Shown here: in pieces, positions 42,769-52,082 of the stretch
Layout: every line of letters begins with the position of its first letter
Numbering within the stretch: the first letter of the stretch is position 1
NCBI GenBank assembly: GCA_902547755.1
Contig: CACCPA010000005.1
Span: forward strand, 1 to 64,000
Length of the DNA: 64,000 nt
Origin: Halieaceae bacterium
Lineage (GTDB): Bacteria > Pseudomonadota > Gammaproteobacteria > Pseudomonadales > Halieaceae
Direction: 5' to 3'
Notes under the pieces: model-generated
Database searches by the model: none
The model's input: only the letters and a program-made list of their open reading frames with translations
Told to the model about the DNA's origin: nothing
Made by a program: the position numbers and the translations under genes

Positions 42769-44346
42769 ATGGGCGATCATCACCACGGTCCAGCTAAAGG
42801 CCTCTCTCGTTGGCTGTACACAACTAACCACAAAGACATCGGAACCATGTATTTATGGTTCTCGTTCGCGATGTTCCTCTTGGGCGGCGCCTTTGCCATG
42901 ATCATCCGCGCAGAGCTCTTCCAGCCGGGCATGCAGCTGGTGGAACCTGGCTTCTTCAACCAGATGACAACCTTGCACGGTCTCGTCATGGTCTTTGGCG
43001 CCATCATGCCGTCCTTTGTGGGATTGGCTAACTGGCTTATTCCCATGATGATTGGTGCGCCTGATATGGCGTTGCCACGCATGAACAACTGGAGCTTCTG
43101 GATTCTTCCGCCTGCATTCCTAATGTTGGCGTCGACACTGCTCATGGAAGGCGGTGCTCCAGCCTTTGGATGGACGTTCTACGCGCCACTGTCGACGACG
43201 TATGCGCCACCTTCGGTGACGTTCTTCATTTTCGCGATCCACATTTTGGGTGTGTCATCCATCATGGGTTCAATCAACATCATCGCCACCGTAATGAATA
43301 TGCGGGCCCCTGGCATGACGTACATGAAGATGCCGCTGTTCGTGTGGACATGGTTGATTACTGCATTCTTGCTCGTCGCAGTTATGCCAGTCTTGGCGGG
43401 TGCAGTAACCATGATGTTGATGGATATTCACTTCGGCACGAGCTTCTTCTCGGCTGCAGGTGGTGGTGACCCTGTTTTGTTCCAGCACATTTTCTGGTTC
43501 TTTGGTCACCCTGAGGTGTACATCATCATCCTGCCTGCATTCGGAGTGATTTCGCAGATTATTCCCGCGTTCTCTCGCAAGCCGCTGTTCGGTTATGCGT
43601 CAATGGTCTACGCGACAGCGGCGATTGCCTTCCTGTCGTTCATCGTGTGGGCGCACCACATGTACACGGTCGGTATGCCTGTCGCTGGTGAGCTGTTCTT
43701 CATGTACGCGACCATGCTGATTGCGGTACCTACCGGTGTGAAGGTTTTCAACTGGGTAACCACGATGTGGCGCGGTGCGATGACGTTCGAAACGCCTATG
43801 CTGTTCTCAATCGGCTTCCTGGTGTTGTTTACCATTGGCGGTTTTACCGGATTGATGCTGTCGATTGCGCCGGCTGACTTCCAGTATCACGATACCTACT
43901 TTGTGGTCGCTCACTTCCACTACGTGATGGTTGCCGGCGCTGTTTTCTCAATGACCGCAGCGATCTATTTCTGGTTGCCCAAGTGGACGGGTCGTATGTA
44001 CAACGAAACCATGGGTAAGGTGCATTTTTGGGTGTCCTTCATTGGCTTCAATATCACGTTCTTCCCGCAGCATTTTGTTGGCTTGGCGGGTATGCCACGA
44101 CGTATTCCGGATTACGCACTGCAGTTTGCCGACTTCAACATGATGTCCTCGATTGGTGCGTTCATTTACGGTGCGTCACAGCTTCTCTTTCTCTACAACG
44201 TGATCGCAGCGATCGTGGCGGGCGAGAAAGTCTCTGACGAGAAGGTATGGGATGGTGCTGAGGGCCTGGAGTGGACGTTGCCGTCGCCACCGCCCTACCA
44301 CACGTTTGAAACGCCACCCAAGATTGAAGAGCAGCCTGCTCACTGA
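42769..44346 (+). CDS. coxA: Cytochrome c oxidase subunit I (aa3 family)
   Basis: Catalytic subunit reducing oxygen and pumping protons. The 525 residues have 12 transmembrane helices. Visible ligands are His70 and His384 (low-spin haem), His382 (high-spin haem), and CuB His247, His296 and His297; Tyr251 should be cross-linked to His247. Asp99, Glu249 (in GHPEVY) and Lys325 mark the D and K proton pathways of type A1 oxidases. No residue of the active site is missing. It sits between coxB and ctaG. Confidence 0.98.
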   Translation: MGDHHHGPAKGLSRWLYTTNHKDIGTMYLWFSFAMFLLGGAFAMIIRAELFQPGMQLVEPGFFNQMTTLHGLVMVFGAIMPSFVGLANWLIPMMIGAPDMALPRMNNWSFWILPPAFLMLASTLLMEGGAPAFGWTFYAPLSTTYAPPSVTFFIFAIHILGVSSIMGSINIIATVMNMRAPGMTYMKMPLFVWTWLITAFLLVAVMPVLAGAVTMMLMDIHFGTSFFSAAGGGDPVLFQHIFWFFGHPEVYIIILPAFGVISQIIPAFSRKPLFGYASMVYATAAIAFLSFIVWAHHMYTVGMPVAGELFFMYATMLIAVPTGVKVFNWVTTMWRGAMTFETPMLFSIGFLVLFTIGGFTGLMLSIAPADFQYHDTYFVVAHFHYVMVAGAVFSMTAAIYFWLPKWTGRMYNETMGKVHFWVSFIGFNITFFPQHFVGLAGMPRRIPDYALQFADFNMMSSIGAFIYGASQLLFLYNVIAAIVAGEKVSDEKVWDGAEGLEWTLPSPPPYHTFETPPKIEEQPAH

Positions 44347-44363
44347 GTCTCGGGCGCTAAATA

Positions 44364-44921
44364 ATGAGACTGAGCCAAGACCCCACCATAGACACAGTTG
44401 CCAAGCTCGGTGCTGTGTCTGTGGCGATGTTTGCGTTCGTATTTGTGGTGATGGTGCCGCTTTACAACGTTCTGTGCGATGCACTTGGGATCAATGGCAA
44501 AACCTCGTCAGAGGCGTACATTTCGGTGTCCGCTGAGATCGACGAGACGCGCTCTATCAAGGTGCAGTTTATTGCCACCAACAACGATGATATGCCGTGG
44601 GCATTTTCGCCGCAGGTGACTGAGATGCTTGTGCACCCAGGCGCTGCCAATGACACTGTATTTTTTGCGGCCAATCCAACCATGAATGCCATGGTGGCGC
44701 AGGCGATACCCAGTGTTTCGCCATCCAGAGCCGCAGAATATTTTCACAAGACAGAATGTTTCTGTTTCGAGCAACAACCGCTCGACGGCAATGGTGAGGC
44801 GGAGATGCCGCTCCAATTCATTGTTGATCAGGACCTACCGGCGGATATTAAAACCATCACGCTGTCTTACACATTGTTTGATGTGACGTCACAGATGAGT
44901 GATAAAGTCACTTCGAGATAA
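44364..44921 (+). CDS. ctaG: Cytochrome c oxidase assembly protein CtaG (Cox11)
   Basis: Membrane-anchored copper chaperone for the CuB site of subunit I. The 185 residues have one N-terminal transmembrane helix (about 16-36), then an immunoglobulin-like domain with the copper-binding CFCF motif (in KTECFCFEQQPL, about 130). It follows coxA by 17 bases. Confidence 0.95.
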   Translation: MRLSQDPTIDTVAKLGAVSVAMFAFVFVVMVPLYNVLCDALGINGKTSSEAYISVSAEIDETRSIKVQFIATNNDDMPWAFSPQVTEMLVHPGAANDTVFFAANPTMNAMVAQAIPSVSPSRAAEYFHKTECFCFEQQPLDGNGEAEMPLQFIVDQDLPADIKTITLSYTLFDVTSQMSDKVTSR

Positions 44922-44961
44922 ACTGAAGGGGGCCCCGGGGGAACGGGGAATAAGGAAAAAA

Positions 44962-45942
44962 ATGTCGAGTGCCGAAACTTCAACTGAGTACGAAAAGTAC
45001 TATGTACCCGAGAGCTCCAGCCTCGCGGTTCGAGCCACAATCGGTTTAGTGCTGTCTGTTTTTGGCGGCGGATTAGTTCTCAATGAGATGACCTTTGGTG
45101 GCACGCACGATACGGGCGGCGCTGCTAAATGGGTGCTCTTTACGGGTCTCGCAATATTCATTGGAACGCTAACCTACTGGTTCAGAACAACCATCAAGGA
45201 AAACAAGGCGGGTATGAACAGCAGTCAGCTGAGCAATAGTTATGTGCTCGGCATGTTCTGGTTCATTTTCTCTGAAGTAATGTTCTTTGCTGCATTCTTC
45301 GGTGCCTTGCTCTATGTCCGATGGTTGGCAGGCCCGTGGCTTGCTGGTGAAGGTGAAGCAGGGCGAATGAATTTCCTTTTGTGGGAAGGGTTTGAATACA
45401 CCTGGCCACCCGTGACGACGCCACAGGAAGTGGTGGGTGGCGCTCTGAGCCAGCCTATCGCCAACAATGGCGCGTTTGTTTCACAACACACATCAATGTC
45501 GTTTGCGGATGCTAAGGCATGGTTTGCGTGGCTCCCACTCTGGAACACGATCATTCTTCTTACTTCCAGCGTGACCTGTGAGTTCGCGCACCGAGGACTG
45601 TCGCAAGGCAACATCAAGAAATTCGAAGCGTGGCTTGGTGTGACCGTTGGCTTGGCCATCATCTTCCTGTTCCTGCAGGCCGCCGAGTATTACGAGGCGT
45701 ATGAGTTGTTTGGTTTGACGCTGAACTCGGGTATCTATGGCTCTACTTTCTTCATGTTGACGGGCTTTCACGGTTTCCACGTGGCCATGGGTATGACTAT
45801 GTTGCTGATTCAGCTGATTCGTTCAGTTCGCAACAAGCACATGACGCAGACCGACCACTTTGGATTCTCGGCTTCAAGCTGGTACTGGCACTTCGTCGAT
45901 GTGGTCTGGGTCTTTCTCTTTATCTTCGTCTACATCATTTGA
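44962..45942 (+). CDS. coxC: Cytochrome c oxidase subunit III
   Basis: Core oxidase subunit without redox centres. I take the ATG at 44962 with AAGGA just upstream (326 residues, starting MSSAETSTEYEKYYVPES). An open frame reaching back to 44899 overlaps ctaG and is unlikely. Seven hydrophobic helices are visible, with FHGFHVAMGM and the C-terminal SSWYWHFVDVVWVFLF typical of the family. The 40-base leader is unusually G/C-run rich. An intrinsic terminator follows. Confidence 0.95.
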   Translation: MSSAETSTEYEKYYVPESSSLAVRATIGLVLSVFGGGLVLNEMTFGGTHDTGGAAKWVLFTGLAIFIGTLTYWFRTTIKENKAGMNSSQLSNSYVLGMFWFIFSEVMFFAAFFGALLYVRWLAGPWLAGEGEAGRMNFLLWEGFEYTWPPVTTPQEVVGGALSQPIANNGAFVSQHTSMSFADAKAWFAWLPLWNTIILLTSSVTCEFAHRGLSQGNIKKFEAWLGVTVGLAIIFLFLQAAEYYEAYELFGLTLNSGIYGSTFFMLTGFHGFHVAMGMTMLLIQLIRSVRNKHMTQTDHFGFSASSWYWHFVDVVWVFLFIFVYII

Positions 45943-45962
45943 AGACGACGTTAGAATGGATA

Positions 45963-45988
45963 AGGGCGGGTTAATCCCGCCTTTTTTT
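45963..45988 (+). terminator. Intrinsic terminator after coxC
   Basis: A GC stem GGCGGG / CCCGCC (45965-45970 and 45976-45981) with a 5-base loop is followed directly by a run of seven T. This is a strong rho-independent terminator for the coxBA-ctaG-coxC transcript. The minus-strand gene that ends at 45987 may also use the hairpin. Confidence 0.85.
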
Positions 45989-46226
45989 ATTCAGTAGCTT
46001 CTGCGGTTGGACGCGCGTCCCAGGGACTTGGATGCCCTAGTTGCCCAGTCGCTACACCGTAGACAATCAGTGCCATAAGTGTCCCAGCGATACCGACACG
46101 CACACGGAGCGAGTTAACGAGTCGGGTCTTCTTTACATCTCCCCGATCGATCATAAGGAAATAGAGTCCCGCGCCAAGGGTGATCAGTAACGCGATCATG
46201 AGTAAGACAATGAGACCTTTGAGCAT
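45987..46226 (-). CDS. DUF2909-type twin transmembrane protein
   Basis: A 79-residue protein with two hydrophobic helices (about 5-26 and 44-62) joined by a basic segment (RGDVKKTRLVNSLRVRVG), then a short polar tail. It lies inside the oxidase cluster between coxC and SURF1 but on the opposite strand. Small proteins of this type occupy the same place in pseudomonad cox clusters, so a role in oxidase assembly is inferred; no function is proven. Confidence 0.8.
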   Translation of the reverse strand: MLKGLIVLLMIALLITLGAGLYFLMIDRGDVKKTRLVNSLRVRVGIAGTLMALIVYGVATGQLGHPSPWDARPTAEATE

Positions 46227-46311
46227 GCAAAATCCTTACACTGGAGACAACACGGGCTTCGAGTTTGCGAAGCGTGTGGGTGAATAGAGCACGGAGTGTA
46301 GCGAAACCTAA

Positions 46312-47058
46312 ATGAAGTTGCGCGTTGAACTTGATTGGCGAACGACATTGGCCACAGCTTTACTGCTGCCAACCCTGCTCAGTCTGGGTTTTTGGCAACT
46401 CGATCGAGCGGATGAAAAAGCCGCGCTGATCGAACGCTTGGAGGCGAGACTAGCGCTACCGGCGATAACCCCACAGTCCGCATTACGGTTGCCGGGCGAT
46501 GAGCGCGCAGATCGGCAGGTGGTCATGGACGCCCGTTTTATACCCAACCGCTTTGTCTTGCTGGACAACCGACTGCGTGGTGGCAAATTTGGTTATGAGG
46601 TTGTCGCCTTCGCCGAGGTAGACCAGCTCGCGGTGGCGCTGAATCTGGGTTGGGTTCGCGCCGATCCCTCGAGGCAGACACTGCCCACTATTGTCTTACC
46701 TAGTGGCGTGCAGACAGTGAGCGGGCGGCTCTACCAGCCCAGTGGCGATGCCTTTATGTTGGGTGAAAATCGGCTACCGGCGCAGTTGCCGAGCGTGGTG
46801 CAACAGCTGACGTTGGCCGCTTGGCAAGATGAGCTTCGAACCCTGTTGGACCAACCGATCTTTCCGCTTGAGATCCGTGTTGATGAATTTGAATCCGTCG
46901 CGTTCGATGCGACTTGGGCGACTGTTAATCAAACACCGGCAAAACATCAGGGTTATGCCGTCCAATGGTTTACTATGGCGGCTGCTTTGGGTTTAGCCTT
47001 TATTTTTCGTAGTGCCAATCTATGGCGTTGGCTGCGGCATCGCATCGGCAGACCTTAA
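46312..47058 (+). CDS. SURF1-family cytochrome oxidase biogenesis protein
   Basis: SURF1 proteins assist haem a insertion into subunit I. The 248 residues have the expected hairpin topology: a transmembrane helix near the N-terminus (about 11-29) and another near the C-terminus (about 219-238), with a periplasmic domain between. LGFWQLDRADEK (24-35) and the HQGYAVQWFTMAAAL segment before the second helix are family hallmarks. It is divergent from the DUF2909-type gene. Confidence 0.93.
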   Translation: MKLRVELDWRTTLATALLLPTLLSLGFWQLDRADEKAALIERLEARLALPAITPQSALRLPGDERADRQVVMDARFIPNRFVLLDNRLRGGKFGYEVVAFAEVDQLAVALNLGWVRADPSRQTLPTIVLPSGVQTVSGRLYQPSGDAFMLGENRLPAQLPSVVQQLTLAAWQDELRTLLDQPIFPLEIRVDEFESVAFDATWATVNQTPAKHQGYAVQWFTMAAALGLAFIFRSANLWRWLRHRIGRP

Positions 47059-47086
47059 TCATCGCGTTTCACTGGGGGATAACTGA

Positions 47087-47800
47087 GTGACTCAACATAC
47101 AGATCAGCGGGGCGGTCGCGCCATTTTGCTGCTCATTGCTGGCCTGCCCGTCACCATGATCTTGGCGGCGACCTGGCTTTGGTATTTTGTCGAGCGCGGC
47201 GATATCGATATCGTGGGTGCGCTTGGAACGGCCAACAGTGGCGAGATTCTCAGCAATCCGGTGAATATTCGAGGCCGGTCATTTACCACCAGTGACGGAA
47301 GCGAGGCCAGTCTCGACACGATGGAGCCAAAGTGGACGTTCATGGTCGTCAATTCTGGCGAGACCTGTGATGTCACATGTAGCGAGTTGCTCTATCTGAC
47401 GCGGCAAATCCGAATCGCGATTGGCAGGGATTTCCATCGCATCCAACGAGTCATGATGGTTGATGTTCCCGCGGATACTATTCGCATCCAGGCGAGCACC
47501 AGTACCGAGGGTGCACAAGAGCGTATTGGAGGGGGTGTTGTTACTGAGGCAATAGACAAGGCTTCAAATATCGCCGCTGTTGGAGAGGCGCCGCTTCTCG
47601 AGGCTATCGAAAGCGAGCACCCTGATGTCAGCGTCTGGCAAGCGGGGTCCGAGTCTGTGGTTCCCGAGCGGCATGTTGCTGACAATTCGTGGTATCTCGT
47701 TGATCCCTCAGGTTGGGTCATGATGCGTTACGCCGGCGAGGTCAATTACAAAGACGTCATTGGTGACCTCAAGTTCCTGCTCAAGAACTCTGGGGGTTGA
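47087..47800 (+). CDS. Membrane-anchored protein of the cox cluster with SCO-like CxxxC
   Basis: A 237-residue protein starting at GTG 47087 (GGGGGAT upstream). It has one N-terminal transmembrane helix (about 12-34) and a soluble, presumably periplasmic domain. Cys94 and Cys98 in GETCDVTCSELLYL match the spacing of the copper-binding CxxxC of SCO proteins. A late segment DNSWYLVDPSGWVMMRY resembles the SCO segment holding the copper-ligand histidine, but the histidine itself is not at the same place; a nearby His in ERHVADN may substitute. Homologues sit between SURF1 and haem synthesis genes in pseudomonads. I infer a thioredoxin-fold assembly factor of unproven function. Confidence 0.75.
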   Translation: MTQHTDQRGGRAILLLIAGLPVTMILAATWLWYFVERGDIDIVGALGTANSGEILSNPVNIRGRSFTTSDGSEASLDTMEPKWTFMVVNSGETCDVTCSELLYLTRQIRIAIGRDFHRIQRVMMVDVPADTIRIQASTSTEGAQERIGGGVVTEAIDKASNIAAVGEAPLLEAIESEHPDVSVWQAGSESVVPERHVADNSWYLVDPSGWVMMRYAGEVNYKDVIGDLKFLLKNSGG

Positions 47801-47802
47801 GC

Positions 47803-48690
47803 ATGAGTGAGTCGATGTTGGCGCGCTGGCCTGATTTTCTTGAGCTGACAAAGCCTCGGGTCGTTGCTTTGATGCTCATAACCGCAGTCATTGGCATGTG
47901 TATGGCGGTCCCAGGCTTTGTGCCCTGGCAGCCGCTGGTCCTTGGCAATATTGGTATTGCCTTCTGTGCAGGTGCAGCGGCGGCAATCAACCATGTGGTC
48001 GATGAGCGTATTGATCAAAAGATGTCCCGGACCACTAATCGCCCCGTGGCACAAGGACGTGTCAGTCAGTCGGAAGCGATTGTCTTTGCTGCACTGCTAG
48101 CGATACTTGGTACGGCGCTGCTTGTCGTCACGGTCAATGTATTGACCGCTGTTTTGACGGTAGCGAGCTTGGTCGGCTATGCCTTCATTTACACCATGTT
48201 TTTGAAACGTGCGACGCCACAAAATATCGTTATTGGTGGCCTCGCTGGCGCGGCACCACCCCTGCTTGGCTGGACCGCAGTTACCGGTGAAATTCATGCG
48301 CACGGGCTGCTATTGGTTCTCATCATTTTTGCGTGGACGCCGCCCCATTTCTGGGCCTTAGCCATTCACCGCAAAGAGGAGTATGCAGCAGTCGGTATTC
48401 CCATGCTGCCTGTAACTCACGGTAACCGCTTTACAGCCCTGCATATTCTTCTCTACACCATACTGATGTTTTTAATTACCTTATTGCCCTACATCACGTT
48501 ACTGAGCGGTTGGATTTATGCTGTTGCCGCCACGTTGTTGGGCCTTCGGTTTTTGTACTGGTCGATCGAGATTTTGCGCGAGAAAAATCCCGACGCACCT
48601 ATGGCAACATTCAAGTTCTCGATTACCTATCTGATGGTCCTGTTTATTGCCATGCTTGCTGATCACTGGATATTAGGAACGCCGGTATGA
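47803..48690 (+). CDS. ctaB: Protohaem IX farnesyltransferase (haem O synthase)
   Basis: Adds a farnesyl group to haem B to give haem O, the precursor of haem A. I prefer the ATG at 47803 with GGGGG upstream (295 residues); a TTG at 47797 would add two residues. The UbiA-type motif NHVVDERIDQKMSRT (about 66-80) and several transmembrane helices are clear, as is HRKEEYAAVGIPMLPV. Also known as cyoE. The haem A synthase gene usually located just upstream is absent here. Confidence 0.95.
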   Translation: MSESMLARWPDFLELTKPRVVALMLITAVIGMCMAVPGFVPWQPLVLGNIGIAFCAGAAAAINHVVDERIDQKMSRTTNRPVAQGRVSQSEAIVFAALLAILGTALLVVTVNVLTAVLTVASLVGYAFIYTMFLKRATPQNIVIGGLAGAAPPLLGWTAVTGEIHAHGLLLVLIIFAWTPPHFWALAIHRKEEYAAVGIPMLPVTHGNRFTALHILLYTILMFLITLLPYITLLSGWIYAVAATLLGLRFLYWSIEILREKNPDAPMATFKFSITYLMVLFIAMLADHWILGTPV

Positions 48691-49346
48691 CCCTAACTCA
48701 ACAGCGTCGTGTTGCCCTGACGGTTGTTGCCATTCTTCTGGGTATCGCCATCATCGTGGCGGGCTTTGTACATCGCATTCAGCAGCCGCGCATCATGACG
48801 GTCTCGGAGATGCGTGCGAACGGACTGTTTATTTTTGATACGCCAAGAGATCCAGGTAAGTTTGTACTTACTAACCACAAAGGAGCTGAATTCACTGATC
48901 AGAGTCTCGAGGGCGATTGGACGTTGCTGTTTTTTGGTTTCACTTACTGCCCCGATGTTTGTCCGACAACACTGTCGTTTCTGGCCGAGCTGAAAGGCAG
49001 CCTGGAGGGTACCGAGGCGGCGTCGACCGATGTCGTCATGGTCTCGGTCGATCCGGCTCGAGACACCGTAGAGCAGCTGTCAGCCTACGTGCCCTACTTT
49101 CACCCAGAGTTCTTGGGTGTAACGGGTGATTTCCCGGATATTCTCAGTTTTGCGCGTCGGTTTAACGCGCCCTTCCGTAAGGTCACTATGGAAGACGGCA
49201 GTTATCAAATGGACCACAGCGCAAACGTTGTTTTGATCAATCCTAAGGGCGACTTTCACGGTTTCTTTAGAGCCCCGCTTGACCTGGCCAAAATGAAAGT
49301 GACGCTTCGCTCTGCCCAGTACCACTGGAGCCAACAATATGACTGA
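48687..49346 (+). CDS. SCO1/SenC-family copper chaperone
   Basis: Delivers copper to the CuA site of CoxB or keeps its cysteines reduced. The 219 residues have an N-terminal transmembrane anchor (about 9-28) and a thioredoxin fold. CPDVC gives copper ligands Cys88 and Cys92, and His177 in MDHSANVV is the third. It overlaps ctaB by four bases, and its stop codon overlaps the polA start by eight. Confidence 0.95.
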   Translation: MTLTQQRRVALTVVAILLGIAIIVAGFVHRIQQPRIMTVSEMRANGLFIFDTPRDPGKFVLTNHKGAEFTDQSLEGDWTLLFFGFTYCPDVCPTTLSFLAELKGSLEGTEAASTDVVMVSVDPARDTVEQLSAYVPYFHPEFLGVTGDFPDILSFARRFNAPFRKVTMEDGSYQMDHSANVVLINPKGDFHGFFRAPLDLAKMKVTLRSAQYHWSQQYD

Positions 49347-52072
49347 TGCCTCGCGCCTTATCTTGGTTGATGGCTCGTCCTATCTGTTTCGGGCTTTTCA
49401 TGCGCTGCCACCACTCACCAACAGTAAGGGATTGAATACTGGCGCGGCCAAGGGTGTGATTGGCATGTTGAAGCGCCTGCAGGCGGATAATCCGAATGAC
49501 CAGTTAGTCGTTATTTTCGATGCTAAAGGCCCGACCTTCCGAAACGAAATCTATTCGGAGTACAAAGCTAATCGGCCACCCATGCCCGAGGAGCTTCGTG
49601 AACAGATTGAACCGATTCACAATGTCATTCGCGCGATGGGCCTGCCACTCATATCGATTTCGGGTGTTGAAGCTGACGATGTGATCGGCACCTTGTCCGA
49701 GATGGCCACGGCGGAAAAGCGTCCTGTGCTGATTTCCACGGGTGACAAGGACATGGCACAGCTCGTGAATGACTACGTGACCTTGGTCAATACCATGACT
49801 CAGGTTGTCCTGGACCGCGATGGCGTCGTCGAAAAGTTTGGCGTGCCACCCGAGCTCTTCATCGACCTGCTGGCACTGATGGGTGACTCGGTAGATAACA
49901 TTCCTGGCGTTGCTGGCGTGGGCGAAAAAAACGGCCCTTGCCCTACTCCAGAAGATGGGTGGTATCTCAGACATTTATGCCCAGCTCGATCGTGTAGCAG
50001 AGCTCCCTATTCGCGGCGCTAAGTCTTTAGGTGAGAGGTTATCTGCCAGTAAGGAAATGGCCGAGCTGTCCTATGTGCTTGCCACCATTAAGACAGACTG
50101 TGAGCTAGCGTTGTCAGAGTCTGATCTTCGCTCAGCGTCACCCGATACCGATCGTTTGATTGAGCTCTATCGTGATCTGGAGTTTAAGTCCTGGCTGGAT
50201 GAGCTACTAAGCCCGGGTCTTTTTGCGGATAGCCCTGCGCAGCCGGCACCGAGCCAGGTCTCCGATCTTTCAGTCGTTACTATCACCGACCAAGCGGTGT
50301 TTGATAGCTGGTTATCTCGCCTTGAGGCGGCACCACTGTTTGCCTTTGATACAGAGACCACCAGTTTGAATTACATGCAGGCGGAGATCGTGGGTCTGTC
50401 ATTTGCGATCGAACCTGGCGAGGCGGCTTATGTGCCTCTGGCCCATCTAAATCCTGGACTTGAAGGTCAGCTCGACCGCGATCGGATTCTCGACCAGATG
50501 AAACCACTACTCGAATCTGACGCCGTTAAAAAAGTAGGTCAGCACCTTAAGTACGATGCGAACGTATTGGCGAATCACGGCATTACGCTGCGGGGAATAG
50601 CGCACGATACGATGCTCCAGTCTTACATCATCGACGCGGCGGGCAGTCGACACGACATGGGCAGCTTGGCTCTAAAGTACTTGGGCCAGCGGGTCATTTC
50701 CTTCGAGGAAGTGGCGGGCAAGGGTGCTAAGCAGGTGTCTTTTGACCACGTTGATATTGAGCAAGCGGCAGCCTACGCGGCTGAAGATGCCGATGTCACT
50801 TTGCGTTTGCACGAGACGCTCATGCCCAAGCTCGAGGTGGAGACCGCGCTCAATGATGTTTACCAGCGGCTGGAACTGCCGCTCGTACCCGTTCTATCAA
50901 AAATTGAACGCAACGGTGCTCTCGTTAGTATCGATAAGCTTCGGGCGCAAAGCCATGAAATTGCTATTCGTTTAGCCGAGCTTGAGTCACAGGCGTGTGA
51001 GCTGGCGGGACAGCCGTTTAATTTGGCGTCGCCCAAGCAGCTGGGTGAGATTTTATTCGAGAAGCTTGAGCTTCCGGTCATCAAAAAGACGCCTAAAGGT
51101 GCGCCTTCGACGGCGGAAGAGGTGTTGGTCGAACTGGCGAATGACTACGAGTTACCGGCCGTGCTCATTGAGCATAGAGGTCTCGCTAAGTTGAAGTCGA
51201 CGTATACCGATAAGCTACCGGAAATGGTCGATACGCGAACCGGGCGCGTCCATACCTCCTACCATCAGGCAGTGACGGCGACAGGCCGTTTGTCCTCAAG
51301 TGACCCTAATCTGCAGAATATCCCCATCCGGACGCAGGAAGGTCGACGTATTCGTCAAGCCTTTATTGCTCCTGAGGGGCGGAAGATTGTCGCCGCCGAC
51401 TATTCGCAAATTGAGCTCCGCATTATGGCTCACCTCTCGAGTGACGCAGGTTTGCTTCACGCGTTTGCGAACGAGCTGGATGTTCACAGCGCGACGGCGG
51501 CAGAGGTTTTTGATGTTTCCCTAGATGAGGTCACCACAGACCAACGCCGCAAAGCCAAAGCGATCAACTTTGGTTTGATTTATGGCATGTCGGCATTTGG
51601 CCTGGCGAAACAGATTGGCGTTGCTCGGGGTGAAGCCCAGGAGTATATCGATCGATATTTTGCGCGCTATCCGGGAGTCGCTGATTATATGGATGCGACG
51701 CGTTCCATTGCCCACGAGCAGGGCTACGTTGAAACGCTGCTGGGTAGACGACTTTATCTACCGGAAATCAATGCGAGAAATAAACAGAGACAACTGGCTG
51801 CTGAGCGAACCGCGATCAACGCGCCGATGCAGGGCACGGCAGCAGATATAATTAAACTAGCCATGATCGATGTTGATGCCTGGCTGACCGAGACAGCACT
51901 CGACGCAAAGATGATCATGCAGGTTCACGACGAACTGGTATTTGAAGTTGCGGACGAGGCGTGTGAAACACTCTGTAACAACGTTACCGAGCGTATGGCT
52001 AATGTTATTGAGCTTCAGGTTCCTCTGCTCACCGAGGTGGGTGTGGGAGCTAACTGGGATGAGGCACACTAG
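49339..52072 (+). pseudogene. polA: DNA polymerase I, interrupted by a single-base frameshift
   Basis: Pol I for repair and Okazaki fragment processing. The first frame (from ATG 49339) encodes the 5' nuclease start through [11 protein letters not shown], then runs out of homology and stops at 50022. The homologous sequence resumes as [11 protein letters not shown] in the +1 frame and continues to 52072. The break is a run of seven A (49925-49931); six A would restore one frame of 910 residues (E. coli 928). In repaired numbering, the 3'-5' exonuclease motif FDTET is at 336-340, polymerase motif A DYSQIELR at 687-694 and motif C VHDE near 862-865. All downstream motifs are intact, so this is either a sequencing error or a very recent mutation. 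Confidence 0.93.
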
Positions 52073-52082
52073 GCCTCAACCG

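Noticed and set aside
45775-45785. TTCCACGTGG in coxC as parS
   Set aside because: Right arm mismatched, far from the origin, and it encodes conserved residues of subunit III (HGFHVAMG).
49924-49932. Programmed -1 frameshift site (A AAA AAC) in polA
   Set aside because: The heptamer is in the right phase for -1 slippage, but the -1 frame reaches a stop within about 65 bases. Restoring polA needs a +1 shift or loss of one A, so a programmed -1 event does not explain it.
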